The position numbers and the translations under genes are program-made. Positions 33,223 through 42,129 of a DNA stretch of 64,000 bases are shown here, piece after piece. Position 1 is the first letter of the stretch. Each line of letters starts with the position of its first letter. Source of the stretch: Spinacia oleracea (taxonomy: Eukaryota; Streptophyta; Magnoliopsida; Caryophyllales; Amaranthaceae); the NCBI RefSeq assembly GCF_020520425.1, contig NC_079491.1, positions 97,619,152-97,683,151 of the forward strand, given 5' to 3'. A model generated the notes under the pieces. The model ran no database searches. It was not told the DNA's origin and saw only the letters and a program-made list of their open reading frames with translations.

Positions 33223-34615
33223 TGATATGTGCGTTTTATATAGTGTTTCACCCCCGTCCCTTAGTACTTTTATGCGTCAAATGAGCTCTTAGGAGCCGTT
33301 CCTAGTACTAATATGCTTTATTGAGTGTGCCTTGAGTTTCAGGTTTTGATTATGAGAAATTGGTCTTTTTAAGACCCGTTTCATGTTGATTTAGGCCACT
33401 ACTCGAGCCCGAGGAAGTTCGGGACCTTTATCGTCGACTTTCGGGAGCCTTAGATGCTTATGGTTGAGCCCCGAGAGTTAGACTCGGTGATATGGGCGAA
33501 GGATGTTGAAGATTGCAAATCGCCCTGTGAGCTGAGGGCGAAATGCGACCATCGGGCGGAATTAAAAGACTTTTGAAGCTATCTACACGCGCCCGATCGG
33601 GCGCATCTCGCCCGGTCCGGATCGGGAGCCCATCAGAAGGCAATATGGACACTTCGCAAACCGCCCGATCGGGCGGAATTTGGCCCGATCGTGCCGACTA
33701 TCGAGCACTTCGCCCGATCGGGCGAAGCGTCGCCCGATCAGCTTCTTCGCGAGTTTCATTTCCGTCTTTTAGGATTAATTTAGGCAAACTATATAAGCTT
33801 AGCTCTTATATTTTTAGGGACACCTTTTATTTTAAGTTTTGAACCTTAGTTTATTTTCCTTAGCTTATTATTCTCTCAAATTTGTTCCAACACTTAGTTT
33901 TATTTTCAATCAAAAATTCAAGCTTTCATTATCCATTGTTCTTTAATTAGGTATTGTTTCTTGTTCTAATTTAGTTTATTGCTTTAATCATGTTTTCTAT
34001 TATGTTAATTACATTGTTATTTATTATCATGAGTGAGTAGTTTAATTTCTAGGGTTTAGGGGATCCATGAATGCATGATTGGGATTATATGTGGACATGA
34101 TATTTGGTTGATTGATTATAATTTCTATAGATTATTATTATTGCTCGTCAATTCTGTTCGGCCGGACTATTTTGATTTGAGTTTGATTAACCTTAGATTA
34201 TGCGCCGAGAGGAATCTGATGTTTTTTGGTCTGTGGCTATTAGATAGGAATAATTTCTAGTACGTAGCGAGAGCCCGCTAGTTGTTCTATTCTAAGGAAT
34301 TCATAAGATTCGAGAGATGCATGATTTTCTAGTTATGATTGTTAATTGATTGTTATTGTCCGTTGTCCAATCCCGGTCCGTGTTTATGGTGAACCACTAC
34401 CCTAGATTCTTTTAATATTGTTATTTTCCGATTTGATTATTTTCCTTAGCTTAATATACAAACCAATCCAACTCTTTGTTACCAGTAGTCTAGATTAGTT
34501 AATTAATAGTAGAAGAACGTTGTTTCCCTGTGGATACGATCCCTGCTTCCCTTGCTATATTTTTAGTTGGTGAACGTTAGGTTTATCTTTCATAGGAGTG
34601 CAATTTAGCCTATCA
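33223..34615 (+). repeat. 3' LTR of element A
   Basis: It pairs with 12700-14074. The palindrome cluster is at about 33588-33740, the TATA box at 33790-33797. The terminus has decayed to CTATCA. TTTAT follows. Confidence 0.93.
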
Positions 34616-34620
34616 TTTAT

Positions 34621-34767
34621 ATATTGAAATTTTATTACTTACTGTAGCCTACAGGGTAAGAGTGAATTCTAAGCTTAGATTTCTGTTAGTTTTCCTATCT
34701 GTTTCTCATACTTTCATACTCTCTGCTATCAACTGAATATAGAATGTGTATTTCTCTTTCTATACAG
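34621..34767 (+). other. Captured WRAP73-like intron 1, right part
   Basis: T-rich sequence from the Athila TSD to the acceptor CTATACAG at 34760-34767. Confidence 0.7.
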
Positions 34768-35256
34768 GTGGTGCAGTTATTTGCATGCTTAGATAAGATA
34801 AGCTACATTCAGTGGGCCTTGGATTCTGAATACATACTATGTGGTCTATATAAAAAACCGACTATACAAGTATGGTCAATAACTCAACCTGAATGGACCT
34901 GTAAAATAGATGAAGGTCCAGCTGGTATTGCTTATGCTAGGTGGAGTCCTGATAGTCGTCACATACTCACTACGTCAGACTTCCAATTAAGATTGACAGT
35001 TTGGTCATTACTGAACACTGCTTGTGTACACGTAAGATGGCCAAAGCATCCTTTCAAGGGGGTTTCATTCACCCGAGATGGCAAGTTTGCTGCAGTATGC
35101 ACAAGACGTGATTGCAAGGACTACATTAATCTGTTGTCTTGCGATTCTTGGGAGATAATGGGTGTTTTTGCTGTTGACACATTGGATTTGGCTGATGTAG
35201 AGTGGTCACCTGATGATAGTTCTATCATTGTATGGGATTCACTTCTTGAATACAAG
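34768..35256 (+). pseudogene. WRAP73: Captured WRAP73-like gene, second coding exon
   Basis: 163 codons, open, bounded by CTATACAG acceptor and AAG/GTACTT donor, both in phase 0. The translation starts VVQLFACLDKISYIQWALDS and includes WTCKIDEGPAGIAYARWSPD and VDTLDLADVEWSPDDS, typical of WRAP73 WD40 blades. There is no stop or frameshift in this exon. The longer frame around it (from 34744) runs through intron sequence. Confidence 0.9.
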
Positions 35257-35364
35257 GTACTTGGATACTGTATTTCATACTCTACTTCTGATGATTGTAA
35301 GCCGTGTCAAACTATCCACTTTTTTTCACATTGAGTTCTTTATAATGTAAATCACTTTGTACAG

Positions 35365-35586
35365 GTCCTGATTTACACCCCTGGTGGACGGTGTTTATTG
35401 AAGTATCAGGCATATGAAAGTGGTTTGGGTGTCAAGAGTGTTTCATGGTCTCCGTGTGGTCAATTTCTTGCCATTGGAAGTTATGATCAGATGTTGCGTG
35501 TTGTTAATCGTCTAACATGGAAAACTTTTGCTGAATTCTTGCACTTACCTAATGTTCGTGGTTCCTCTTGTGCAATTGTCTTTAAG
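35365..35586 (+). pseudogene. WRAP73: Captured WRAP73-like gene, third coding exon
   Basis: 74 codons between TTGTACAG and AAG/GTTATT, again phase 0. The translation begins VLIYTPGGRCLLKYQAYESG and contains GVKSVSWSPCGQFLAIGSYD and LTWKTFAEFLHL. The frame is open. Confidence 0.9.
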
Positions 35587-35694
35587 GTTATTTCTTTCAC
35601 CTTCTATTTCCAATCCCAAATCTCTAGGTTTCAGAATGATTATGTTGTAGGGTAAGTTTTTTTTAACCTGCCTCCCTGTAAATGTCATTGTCAG

Positions 35695-35767
35695 GAGGAA
35701 GACGAGCAGCCCCAGCTTGATATCACTGGGTTGCGTTTGAGTGGTGATCCTTATGAAAACAATTTAG
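35695..35767 (+). pseudogene. WRAP73: Captured WRAP73-like gene, fourth exon
   Basis: It follows TTGTCAG and ends before GTAAGG. It encodes EEDEQPQLDITGLRLSGDPY and a few more residues. The exon leaves phase 1. I cannot find the C-terminal third of the WRAP73 protein downstream, so capture stopped here, at about 300 of ~460 residues. Confidence 0.78.
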
Positions 35768-36045
35768 GTAAGGTAGTTTTCTTATTGTGAGTTAGGTCCT
35801 TGCAACATCTTACATATATGTATAGACTATAGAGACATTAGAGAGTACTTGAAGGACTTCGGAAAAGCCTGTTGAGTGACTATTGGCTTCTAGTATCCGG
35901 CTTCCACAAGATTGTATCATTTCCAGTTCTTCAATTTGTCATGAGGTTATTGTGCACGGAAGTCATTGAGTGTTTTATTGTTTTCCCCTTCTAATAAATC
36001 TCCCCTCTCCAATTCTGAGACTCCGACTCTTATTTTTCGATGCAG
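35768..36045 (+). other. Junction/intron sequence between two captured fragments
   Basis: No coding similarity is recognised. Somewhere here lies the joint between the WRAP73-derived intron and the intron of the next fragment, which ends with the acceptor TCGATGCAG at 36037-36045. Confidence 0.45.
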
Positions 36046-36180
36046 GGTCCAAAGGAAGGATGGTATGATGGAGAAAGCATTGTTTTTGCGCTACTGCTTG
36101 TCATATTTGTTACTGGTACGATTACTGTCAGTGAACGTTTTTCTATCTACATTTAAGAAGGTACATCTGATGTAATAGAA
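36046..36180 (+). pseudogene. Captured exon fragment resembling a plant autoinhibited Ca2+-ATPase
   Basis: Right after a GATGCAG acceptor the frame reads GPKEGWYDGESIVFALLLVI. This resembles the segment around the second transmembrane helix of plant type-IIB Ca2+-ATPases (ACA family: GPKEGWYDGGSI...V). Similarity ends near 36140 at TVSE, followed by a stop. Only ~30 residues match from memory of the family, so the call is moderate. Joined to the WRAP73 exon phase, the frame would be shifted. Confidence 0.55.
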
Positions 36181-36580
36181 AAAAGTGACTGGTGCAAGGT
36201 TAGAGACTTAACGTAATTTATGTTGAAGCTTATTCTAGTCCATAATCGGCCCATTCTCATAGAAAAAATATTGTGTTGTTGTTTGGGTGCAAAAAAGTTG
36301 ATATTATGACGGTTCTGATGTACTGGTTGGACATGTCTAAGTCTTGAATTTTTGTGCTTAGATTCTTCAATGTTCAAACCTGTTTAATTGTTTACTCTAG
36401 AAACTACTCTGTATGATTCAACTGATGCTCTGGTAATTGGATTTCTGTATATTGCTTGAGATGGTTAAAGAAACAAGTCTTAATTAAACTTGACAATTCC
36501 TTGAACATTGTAGTTGCATATCACGAATTCCATTGTCATATTATCGTTATGGTAATTAATTAAATTGCTAATTTTTGCAA
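36181..36580 (+). other. CACTA interior, non-coding
   Basis: Intron-like AT-rich sequence between two captured exon pieces. I see no gene or RNA feature. Confidence 0.5.
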
Positions 36581-36581
36581 G

Positions 36582-36778
36582 GAAAAACAACGAGTTGAGT
36601 TGGATATTTGATAGGTTAAGGCTCCCTGCGACATCAACCACATATTCGTTAAAAGAAAAGTCACTAAGTGAAGCCAAAGAAGAACAGAGAACGTCTGCAT
36701 TGAATGTTGTTGGGCTACTGCCGCGACTGCTGAGGCTGCCGTGGAAGCAGCCCTGATATCTTCGTTATGAAATTACGG
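36582..36778 (+). pseudogene. Captured exon fragment resembling an IQD (IQ67-domain) calmodulin-binding protein
   Basis: After a GCAAG acceptor-like site the frame reads RKNNELSWIFDRLRLPATST, then YSLKEKSLSEAKEEQRTSAL. With a one-base shift near 36715 it continues ATAATAEAAVEAAL. The order (W-F-basic stretch, LSEAEEEQ...A, then alanine-rich A-AT-A-AEAAV) is the hallmark of IQD proteins just before their IQ67 domain. The frameshift and missing IQ motifs make it a fragment. Confidence 0.55.
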
Positions 36779-37049
36779 AGAGCTATTCAAAACTTGGATG
36801 TCATAAAGATATTTAATCTGCTTTCAGGGCATATCTTGTAAGTCCTCTATGGCACTATCTCTTCAACTTATTAAAGTCACTTTTAAACGTTAAAAATCAG
36901 TTTTAGTCGATAAAAATCAATTTCGATCAATAATAGCTTAATCAGGCTTAGCAAACTGAACATAGATAATTGTATTATATAAAAGAAATCCATAGAACTC
37001 CAGTTATTCCATAATTAAAAACATTAACAAATAAGAATTTTTTGTGTTG

Positions 37050-37523
37050 TTTAATGTGGAGATAATATTTAGGGTTAGTTTTGTTCCTTAGGGATTGTTG
37101 CTGGTGCCTGTTATTTTTACTTCGTCTATTTTTGCTTTCTGCTGTGTGTTACTGGTTGATGTTGTTGGTGCTGCGTCTGCTTGTTTCCTGTAGTTTTTGG
37201 CTGCTGTTGAGGCCGTTTTGGTGTTGGTTGTAGCCTACTCAGCTTCTACAATTGCTGCTGCAGGAGTGTTGGGTGTGGGTTGTACTCCTGATCTGCAGTC
37301 TGTTCTACAGGGAGTGGGCTGGGGTGTGTGCAGTCAGGTATGCAGGAATGGGTTGTTCTGCTGTTGTGTACAGTTAGGCCTGATATATTGCTTTTCGCTT
37401 TTGTAGTGTTTGGTTGTTAAGGAGTTGTCTGTACTCCTTTAACCTTTTATGGTGTTTCTTGTTTGGATTCTTGGTTCCTACCTTTTGGTAATAAATTTTG
37501 CTAATTTACCAAAAAAAAAAAAA
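37050..37523 (+). mobile_element. Probable 5'-truncated LINE 3' end with poly(A)
   Basis: The segment ends TTTTGGTAATAAATTTTGC, then TAATTTACC and a run of A at 37511-37523. GT-rich 3' UTR sequence with a GTAATAAA polyadenylation-like signal and a short A tail is typical of plant L1 insertions. The left border is uncertain and I could not find a TSD. The frame at 37197-37406 is the low-complexity translation of this region. Confidence 0.45.
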
Positions 37524-37821
37524 TACATTATTATTGTAGTGATTTTTTTTTTTGTAAAATAAATATACTATTTGCAGCACGCACTGTCAAGCGAATGTTG
37601 CTAATAGTTTCAGAAATATGGCTTTGAATTCTCTTTTTGCAGCGCCTAACGTATTGCAAAAGGCTGTAAAAATAGACTTTTTGCAGCGCGTGTGAAATCC
37701 CATGCGCTGTAATTAATGACTTTTTGCAGCGTTTGTGTTCGCTGCGAATAAAAGTCTACTATTTGCAGCCATCCCAATTATAGCGCTAAAAGACGCTGTA
37801 AAAAGCCCCTTTTATGCGCGC
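37524..37821 (-). repeat. CACTA right subterminal repeats
   Basis: At least five copies in both orientations of a TTTTTGCAGCG/CGCTGTAAAAA motif occur in 300 bp (near 37575, 37640, 37680, 37725, 37765, 37795). They are probable transposase-binding sites, much better preserved than at the left end. Confidence 0.75.
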
Positions 37822-37847
37822 TGCAAATGACATTTTTTCTACTAGTG
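37822..37847 (-). repeat. CACTA right terminal inverted repeat
   Basis: TGCAAATGAC...TCTACTAGTG, the inverse of the left terminus, followed by TSD TCA (37848-37850). Confidence 0.95.
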
Positions 37848-37850
37848 TCA

Positions 37851-38760
37851 CCATTACCAGTTCCGGTTCGTCCTTGGGAAGATGTTTCTATGGATTTTAT
37901 AGTGGGTTTGCCTCGTACCCAAAGAGGTAAGGATGCTATCATGGTCGTTGTTGATAGATTTTCCAAGATGGCTCACTTTGTTGCTTGTCACAAAACGGAT
38001 GATGCTTGTAATGTGGCTGGTTTGTATTATAAAGAGATTGTTCGTTTGCATGGAATTCCCAAGACTATTGTTTTGGATCGTGATTCCAAGTTTTTGAGTT
38101 ACTTTTGGAATACATTGTGGAGAAAGGTGGGAACCAAATTGTTGTTTAGCACTTCACATCACCCTCAAACTGATGGGCAAACGGAGGTTACAAATCGAAC
38201 CTTGGGAACGTTGTTACGAGGGTTGGTAAGTAAGACGCAAAAGGATTGGGATGTCAAGCTTGCTCACGCTGAATTTGCTTATAATCGTTCTCCTACTTAT
38301 GCTACTGGTCATTCTCCATTTGAAGTGGTATATGGGATTAATCCATATTTGCCATTGGATCTGATTCCATTGCCAAAACATGAGTTGGTTCACAAAGATG
38401 TCGATGCCAAGTTGAAATTTATAATGAAATTGCACCAACAAGTTCGTGACCGTATTGAAGCTATCATTGCCTCTTATAAACGGAAATAAAAAAAGAATCG
38501 CAAGCCTCGGGTGTTTGTCGAAGGTGATTTGGTTTGGGTTCATTTGAGGAAAGAGCGTTTTCCAAGCAAACGCAAGAACAAGCTTATGCCTAGGGCTGAC
38601 CTTACAAGGTGGTTTCACGTGTGAATGATAATGCTTACAAGATCGAGCTTCCGGGAGATTATGGTGTCCATGCTACTTTCAACGTAGGTGACCTCTCACC
38701 CTATCTTGATGATGATGGCCTTGCTGAATTGAGGTCAATTCCTTTTAAAGGGGGAGGGGA
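37851..38760 (+). pseudogene. Element G integrase core and C-terminus
   Basis: Continues the frame interrupted at 10831. The catalytic residues lie in SMDFIVGLP, LDRDSKFL and GQTEVTNR, with D-X35-E spacing. NRSPTYATGHSPFEVVYG follows. A TAA at 38487-38489 (YKRK*) interrupts the frame, and a second small indel near 38600 separates NKLMPRAD from [15 protein letters not shown]. The tail FNVGDLSPYLDDDG runs into the PPT and LTR. No chromodomain is visible. Confidence 0.9.
38745..38760 (+). other. Polypurine tract of element G
   Basis: AAAGGGGGAGGGGA lies directly before the 3' LTR start TGATACGG. Confidence 0.85.
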
Positions 38761-39427
38761 TGATACGGTCATGGATGAAGGTGATGGTCAAGATGACAGT
38801 CTTATGCTAACAATTAGAACCAAAGCTGATTTAGGTTCGATGGCTTATTTTTTGTGCATGGTGACTTGGATTGAGTGAGTCGTTTAATCAAGTGTGTTTG
38901 ATGGCCCGTTTAATCAAGTGCGTTTGATGGTCCGTTTAAGCTTATCTTTATTTATTTTCGTCTAATTCAGTTTAATAAGGGGACAATTTTTTTAATTCCA
39001 TTTAAATTCAGTCTTGTACTTAACTTTAAATATTGTTGTTTGTAAGGAGGATTTTAAGCCTTTGTAACCTCCAAATTGGTGACTGAATTAGGAGGCTTTT
39101 AGAGCTTTGTAACCACCAGTTTAAAGGCTCTTAATTGGCTGTTTAAAGCTCTTGTAACCACCGGTTTTTAGCTGAGTGTTTAGGCTATTTATAGCCAGCT
39201 TGTTTAATGGAATAATACAACCAATTTTGAAGAATAAGCACTTCTTTTCAGTTTACTTTGAATTATTGATTATAATTCAACCTTTTCTTTGTTTTGGACG
39301 TGTTTCCTACTCAAAGAGCCGATTGTGAGTCAATAGGTCTTGCCTTTCAGTCACGTTTGAGGAGCTATAGGTCTAGCTTGTTAATCAACTATCCTTACTC
39401 ATACAACGAGTTTTTAAACTCATATCA
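38761..39427 (+). repeat. 3' LTR of gypsy element G
   Basis: 667 bp, TGATACGG to ATATCA, followed by GCTAG. TATTTATA at 39186-39193. It contains the last ~39 codons of an open frame that begins in pol. Confidence 0.93.
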
Positions 39428-39432
39428 GCTAG

Positions 39433-39565
39433 AGGTGGAGCTACTGAAGATGAAGGAAGAACATGAATTACCAGGTAAGCTGGTAAGTCCAGGTTCATTG
39501 GGAAGTGAAGGTGGGTTCTTCTTAAGAAGTGAGACATAGCTAGAGATTTCTGGGTTGTTTGACAT
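39433..39565 (-). pseudogene. LINE ORF1, N-terminal piece
   Basis: On the minus strand an ATG at 39563-39565 (MSNNPEISSYVSLLKKNPPS) reads leftwards and meets the G target site. Removal of G and one GCTAG joins it in frame to SSTILMESSYANHD at 6828. An ATG further upstream (39646) is also in frame. The true start is undecided. Confidence 0.7.
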
Positions 39566-39871
39566 TAATTGAGAGCTACAGAGGTGAAAATTCAGGCAGC
39601 TGATTAAGAGAGAAAACAGAGATGAAAAGCCTAGAAGGGAAGGCAAAGACCGGGCAATTGATCAAATTGGGATTTAGGATGACGGTGCAAAGACTAAGAA
39701 GGACTAGGGAGTATTTATAGGGGCAGTGAGTGAACTTAAGAAGAACAACGGGCACATACGAAAAGCAATCACAACACAACATACATTGAGAAAGATCTAG
39801 AAAAGTGAACCAAAATTGAAGCATCACTGAAGTAATCATAACCCAGGAAATAGCAAAACATAAGCAAACAA
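39566..39871 (-). mobile_element. LINE 5' flank / 5' UTR
   Basis: Sequence upstream of ORF1 on the minus strand, with a TATA-like box at 39711-39719. The original 5' end of the LINE is not visible. The region is cut at 39871/39877 by copia element C1. Confidence 0.55.
39711..39719 (-). promoter_or_regulatory. TATA-like box upstream of LINE ORF1
   Basis: TATAAATAC on the minus strand (within CCCTATAAATACTCCC), about 145 bp before the ORF1 ATG. A strong TATA box is unexpected for a LINE, whose promoters are usually internal, so this may be host or older element sequence. Confidence 0.45.
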
Positions 39872-39876
39872 ACTGC
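39872..39876. repeat. TSD ACTGC of copia element C1 (left)
   Basis: ACTGC precedes TGAAGG at 39877 and recurs at 50335-50339 after the terminal AACA. Confidence 0.95.
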
Positions 39877-40184
39877 TGAAGGAAATAATGCCCTTGGTCC
39901 AAGTATGCATTTAATATTAAGTCTAATAAATGCGGTTCAGTATTAATTGACAAGTTAATAATTCAGTGGGATCAAGTGAGCTGAATGCCTAGCTAGAGGC
40001 CGCTTCAGTTCAAGTGGAATTAATGATATTAATCCACAGCTTACTCTTGACTGAACCCGTAGGGTCACACAAATAGTACGTAAACGGATCAAGTATTTAA
40101 TGGAATTAAATACTCCATCTATGGATATTCGGAATCGACGGATCTTGGTTTCAGTGGGAGCTGAGATCGTCATAAGCAAGAAAT

Positions 40185-40505
40185 GAATACTCCGGAAACG
40201 ATGATATTGCCGGAAACGGAAATATGGATCGTATCGAAAATATGAATATTATCGAAGTCGTAGATGTTGCCGGAAACGGAAACATGGTACGTATCGGAAA
40301 ATATTAATGGAAATGGAAATATTGCCGGAATCGGAAATATTGCCGGAAACGGAAATATTGTCAGAATCGGAAATATTATCGGAATCGGAAAATAATTCCG
40401 GAAACGGAAATATTAAATATTTGTTCGAAACGGAAATTAATTCCGGAATCGGAAATATTAAATATTGGTCGTATCGGAAATGAATTCCGGAACCGGGAAT
40501 TTAAT
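40185..40505 (+). repeat. CGGAAATATTG(C)CGGAA short-period array in LTR C1
   Basis: Units of about 12 and 18 bp built from CGGAAATATT and GCCGGAA(A/T)CGG alternate for ~320 bp. The same array is in every LTR of this family (about 100-400, 49165-49490, 53270-53590 and 62215-62545, the last two inverted). It lies upstream of the TATA box, so it belongs to U3. Confidence 0.9.
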
Positions 40506-40909
40506 CGGAAGCGCATCGTACGAATTAGCATCGAACGAGGCTTGCCAGACGAAGGCCCAGCACGAAGCCAGGCCCGCGCCCAGCAAGCCAAGCGCCCAAC
40601 ACGAAGGCCTCAGCCTCGCCAGGCCCAGCGCAAGGCCAGGCCCACCAAGGCCGTAGGCGCGCGCGCTGGAGCGTGTGCTCGTGGGCTGCGAGGCAGCGCC
40701 CACTCGTGTGGGCCGCAAGGCCTGCGCGGGTGCGTGCGTCCCTCGTGGTCGTGCGACACTCGTGTTCGTAACGAATCCTAATCCTATCGGAATTCGTGCA
40801 ATGATTAAATCCTAATCCTAATAGATTAAATTTATTAATTAGAGTTTAAATAGGATTCTAATTAATAAATCCATATCCTAGTAGGATTATAATTCCTTTC
40901 CATAAACTC

Positions 40910-40919
40910 TATAAATATA
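40910..40919 (+). promoter_or_regulatory. TATA box of C1 5' LTR
   Basis: TATAAATATA in CTCTATAAATATAGGC; present also at 49972-49980 and, inverted, at 52889-52898 and 61857-61866. Confidence 0.65.
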
Positions 40920-41273
40920 GGCATAGGGTCACATATTTAACAGACGATTATTGAAGTATTCAAGGTAAGATTTTTAAGCAAAAATCAGCCAAACACTTGC
41001 ACCCAAATAGCCGAAAATCTAAGGAACCTTAAGGGCGATTCTAGTTGGTCAAGCTTAAGGCGGATCCGGACGTGCTGTGGGCTATCTACGGAGGGACGAC
41101 ACTTGGAGTCCTAAAGATTTGTTCTTGTTCGGTTTGGACGTAGCTAGGGAGGGCACGCTACAAAGTGTATGCATCTGAATTATGCTAAATGATTATGTGT
41201 TAATAATATGTTTCCTGGCTTTATGGTTTTTCCGCATGATTTATGTTTATTCATATGTATCATAACCTAACAG

Positions 41274-41287
41274 TGGTATCACGAGCC
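41274..41287 (+). other. Primer-binding site of C1 (initiator tRNA-Met, one inserted base)
   Basis: TGGTATCACGAGCC differs from the perfect TGGTATCAGAGCC of C2 by an inserted C. It starts one base after the LTR. Confidence 0.85.
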
Positions 41288-42120
41288 TCTTATTATTTTC
41301 ATAATCTAAATTGCATAAACATGGTTAAATATTACAAATTTGCAAGGAATTAAAAGGGGTGATTAATTTTCGTAATTGTTAATTAATTGCAAATTGCGTT
41401 TATTTAATTATATGTACCCAGTTTTTCGGCAGAATGTTCGTTACTCAACCAAATCGAGTGATTTTTGTGTCAATTCCGCATGTAAAAGGCATTCTAAAAT
41501 TTTGACAAAAATAATCTTTTTTGCCGAAACCCAGAATTCCCAATTTCGAAGCCTAACTATGACTTTTCGGAGGTTTTAGTTTTTCGAACGCAAAAGTTTG
41601 TAAATTTAAGATGTTAAATTAAATATTTGCGATTCTTGTTGATAAATCTTGAATTTTTGCCGAAACCCAGAATTCCCAATTTCGAAGCCTAACTATGACT
41701 TTTCGGAGGTTTTAGTTTTTCGAACGCAAAAGTTTGTAAATTTAAGATGTTAAATTAAATATTTGCGATTCTTGTTGATAAATCTTGAATTTTTGATTGA
41801 CCTACAGTATATGTTTAAAAAGTTTGAATGCCTAGCCTTGTTAATTAGACAACCTAATTTGTAATTATGATTAATTTGTTGAAATTCGAATAATTTAGAA
41901 TTAATTTGATTTTCATAATTAATTAATAATTTAATTAGGTACCAATGATTAAAAACCACCATAAAAATTGTTAATTTGTGTTAAATTTTAAATTTTTATG
42001 ACCTAGATTTGAATCCATGTTAATCGGAAATTAATTGATTAATAAATTTTCGATTTTTCGCCCTAAAATTATGAAATTAATATGATTTATTAATTTGTCA
42101 TTAATTTTGGAAATAAAAGT
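41288..42120 (+). other. C1 leader region, AT-rich, with a 136-bp tandem duplication
   Basis: No credible ORF. Two apparently identical adjacent 136-bp copies lie at 41521-41656 and 41657-41792. C2 has one copy of this segment (inverted, about 61130-61260). Confidence 0.85.
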
Positions 42121-42129
42121 TTTAATTTT

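Larger units (their letters stand above)
12700..34615 (+). mobile_element. Athila-like gypsy element A, polymerase-less, interrupted by element B
   Basis: LTRs at 12700-14074 and 33223-34615 share diagnostic differences from the B LTRs (TGATATGTGCG, TATAGTGTTTCACC, ATGCGTCAAATGAGC). The PBS matches tRNA-Asp, typical of Athila/Tat elements. The interior encodes gag-protease and a second ORF of the Athila ORF-1 type, but RT, RNase H and integrase are missing. Element B sits in its 3' untranslated region, flanked by TTGGT. Without B, A is about 9.5 kb. Its PBS has one mismatch, gag has one stop, and the 3' LTR ends CTATCA instead of CTGTCA, so it is older than B. Confidence 0.92.
10835..37847. 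mobile_element. CACTA DNA transposon carrying captured host-gene fragments
   Basis: The ends are 26-bp inverted repeats (CACTAGTAGA...GTCATTTGCA, two mismatches) flanked by TCA. Subterminal regions carry repeated TTTTTGCAGCG-like and GCGCTG motifs. Without the nested Athila elements the CACTA is about 5.1 kb. In that 5.1 kb I find no transposase-like frame. Instead it holds WRAP73-like exons in order (12139-12278, 34768-35767), a Ca2+-ATPase-like exon piece (36046-36180), an IQD-like exon piece (36582-36778) and a LINE 3' end. It is therefore a non-autonomous gene-capturing CACTA that would need transposase from elsewhere. Confidence 0.93.
6834..39427 (+). mobile_element. Ty3/gypsy element G (chromovirus-like), interrupted by a 27-kb CACTA
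   Basis: LTRs at 6834-7524 and 38761-39427 share their TGATACG starts and their sequence throughout, and are flanked by GCTAG duplications. The internal order is initiator-tRNA-Met-type PBS, gag, protease, RT, RNase H, integrase, polypurine tract. The CACTA at 10835-37847 splits the integrase. Without it the element is about 5.6 kb. The integrase C-terminus ends DNAYKIELPGDYGV...FNVGDLSPYL without an evident chromodomain, and the frame runs through the PPT into the LTR. That arrangement recalls CRM-type chromoviruses, but the lineage is an inference. Frameshifts, stops and a damaged protease make it non-autonomous. Confidence 0.93.
39877..41272 (+). repeat. 5' LTR of C1
   Basis: 1396 bp. It contains the CGGAAATATT array (about 40185-40505), a GC-rich GGCCCAGC block (40545-40770) and a TATAAATATA box at 40910-40919. 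Confidence 0.95.

Noticed and set aside
34744..35655. Functional host WRAP73 gene at this locus
   Set aside because: The exons lie inside CACTA termini with a TCA duplication, the C-terminal third is missing, and intron 1 holds 22 kb of retroelements. It is a captured copy.
12139..35767. WRAP73-like sequence as a processed retrocopy
   Set aside because: Introns with canonical borders are present, so capture was at the DNA level.
37197..37406. 69-codon frame as a small gene
   Set aside because: Low-complexity Val/Ala/Gly translation inside a probable LINE 3' UTR with poly(A).
40185..40505. Centromeric or other satellite DNA
   Set aside because: The array is confined to ~320 bp within each LTR of one copia family and does not extend as a long tandem block.
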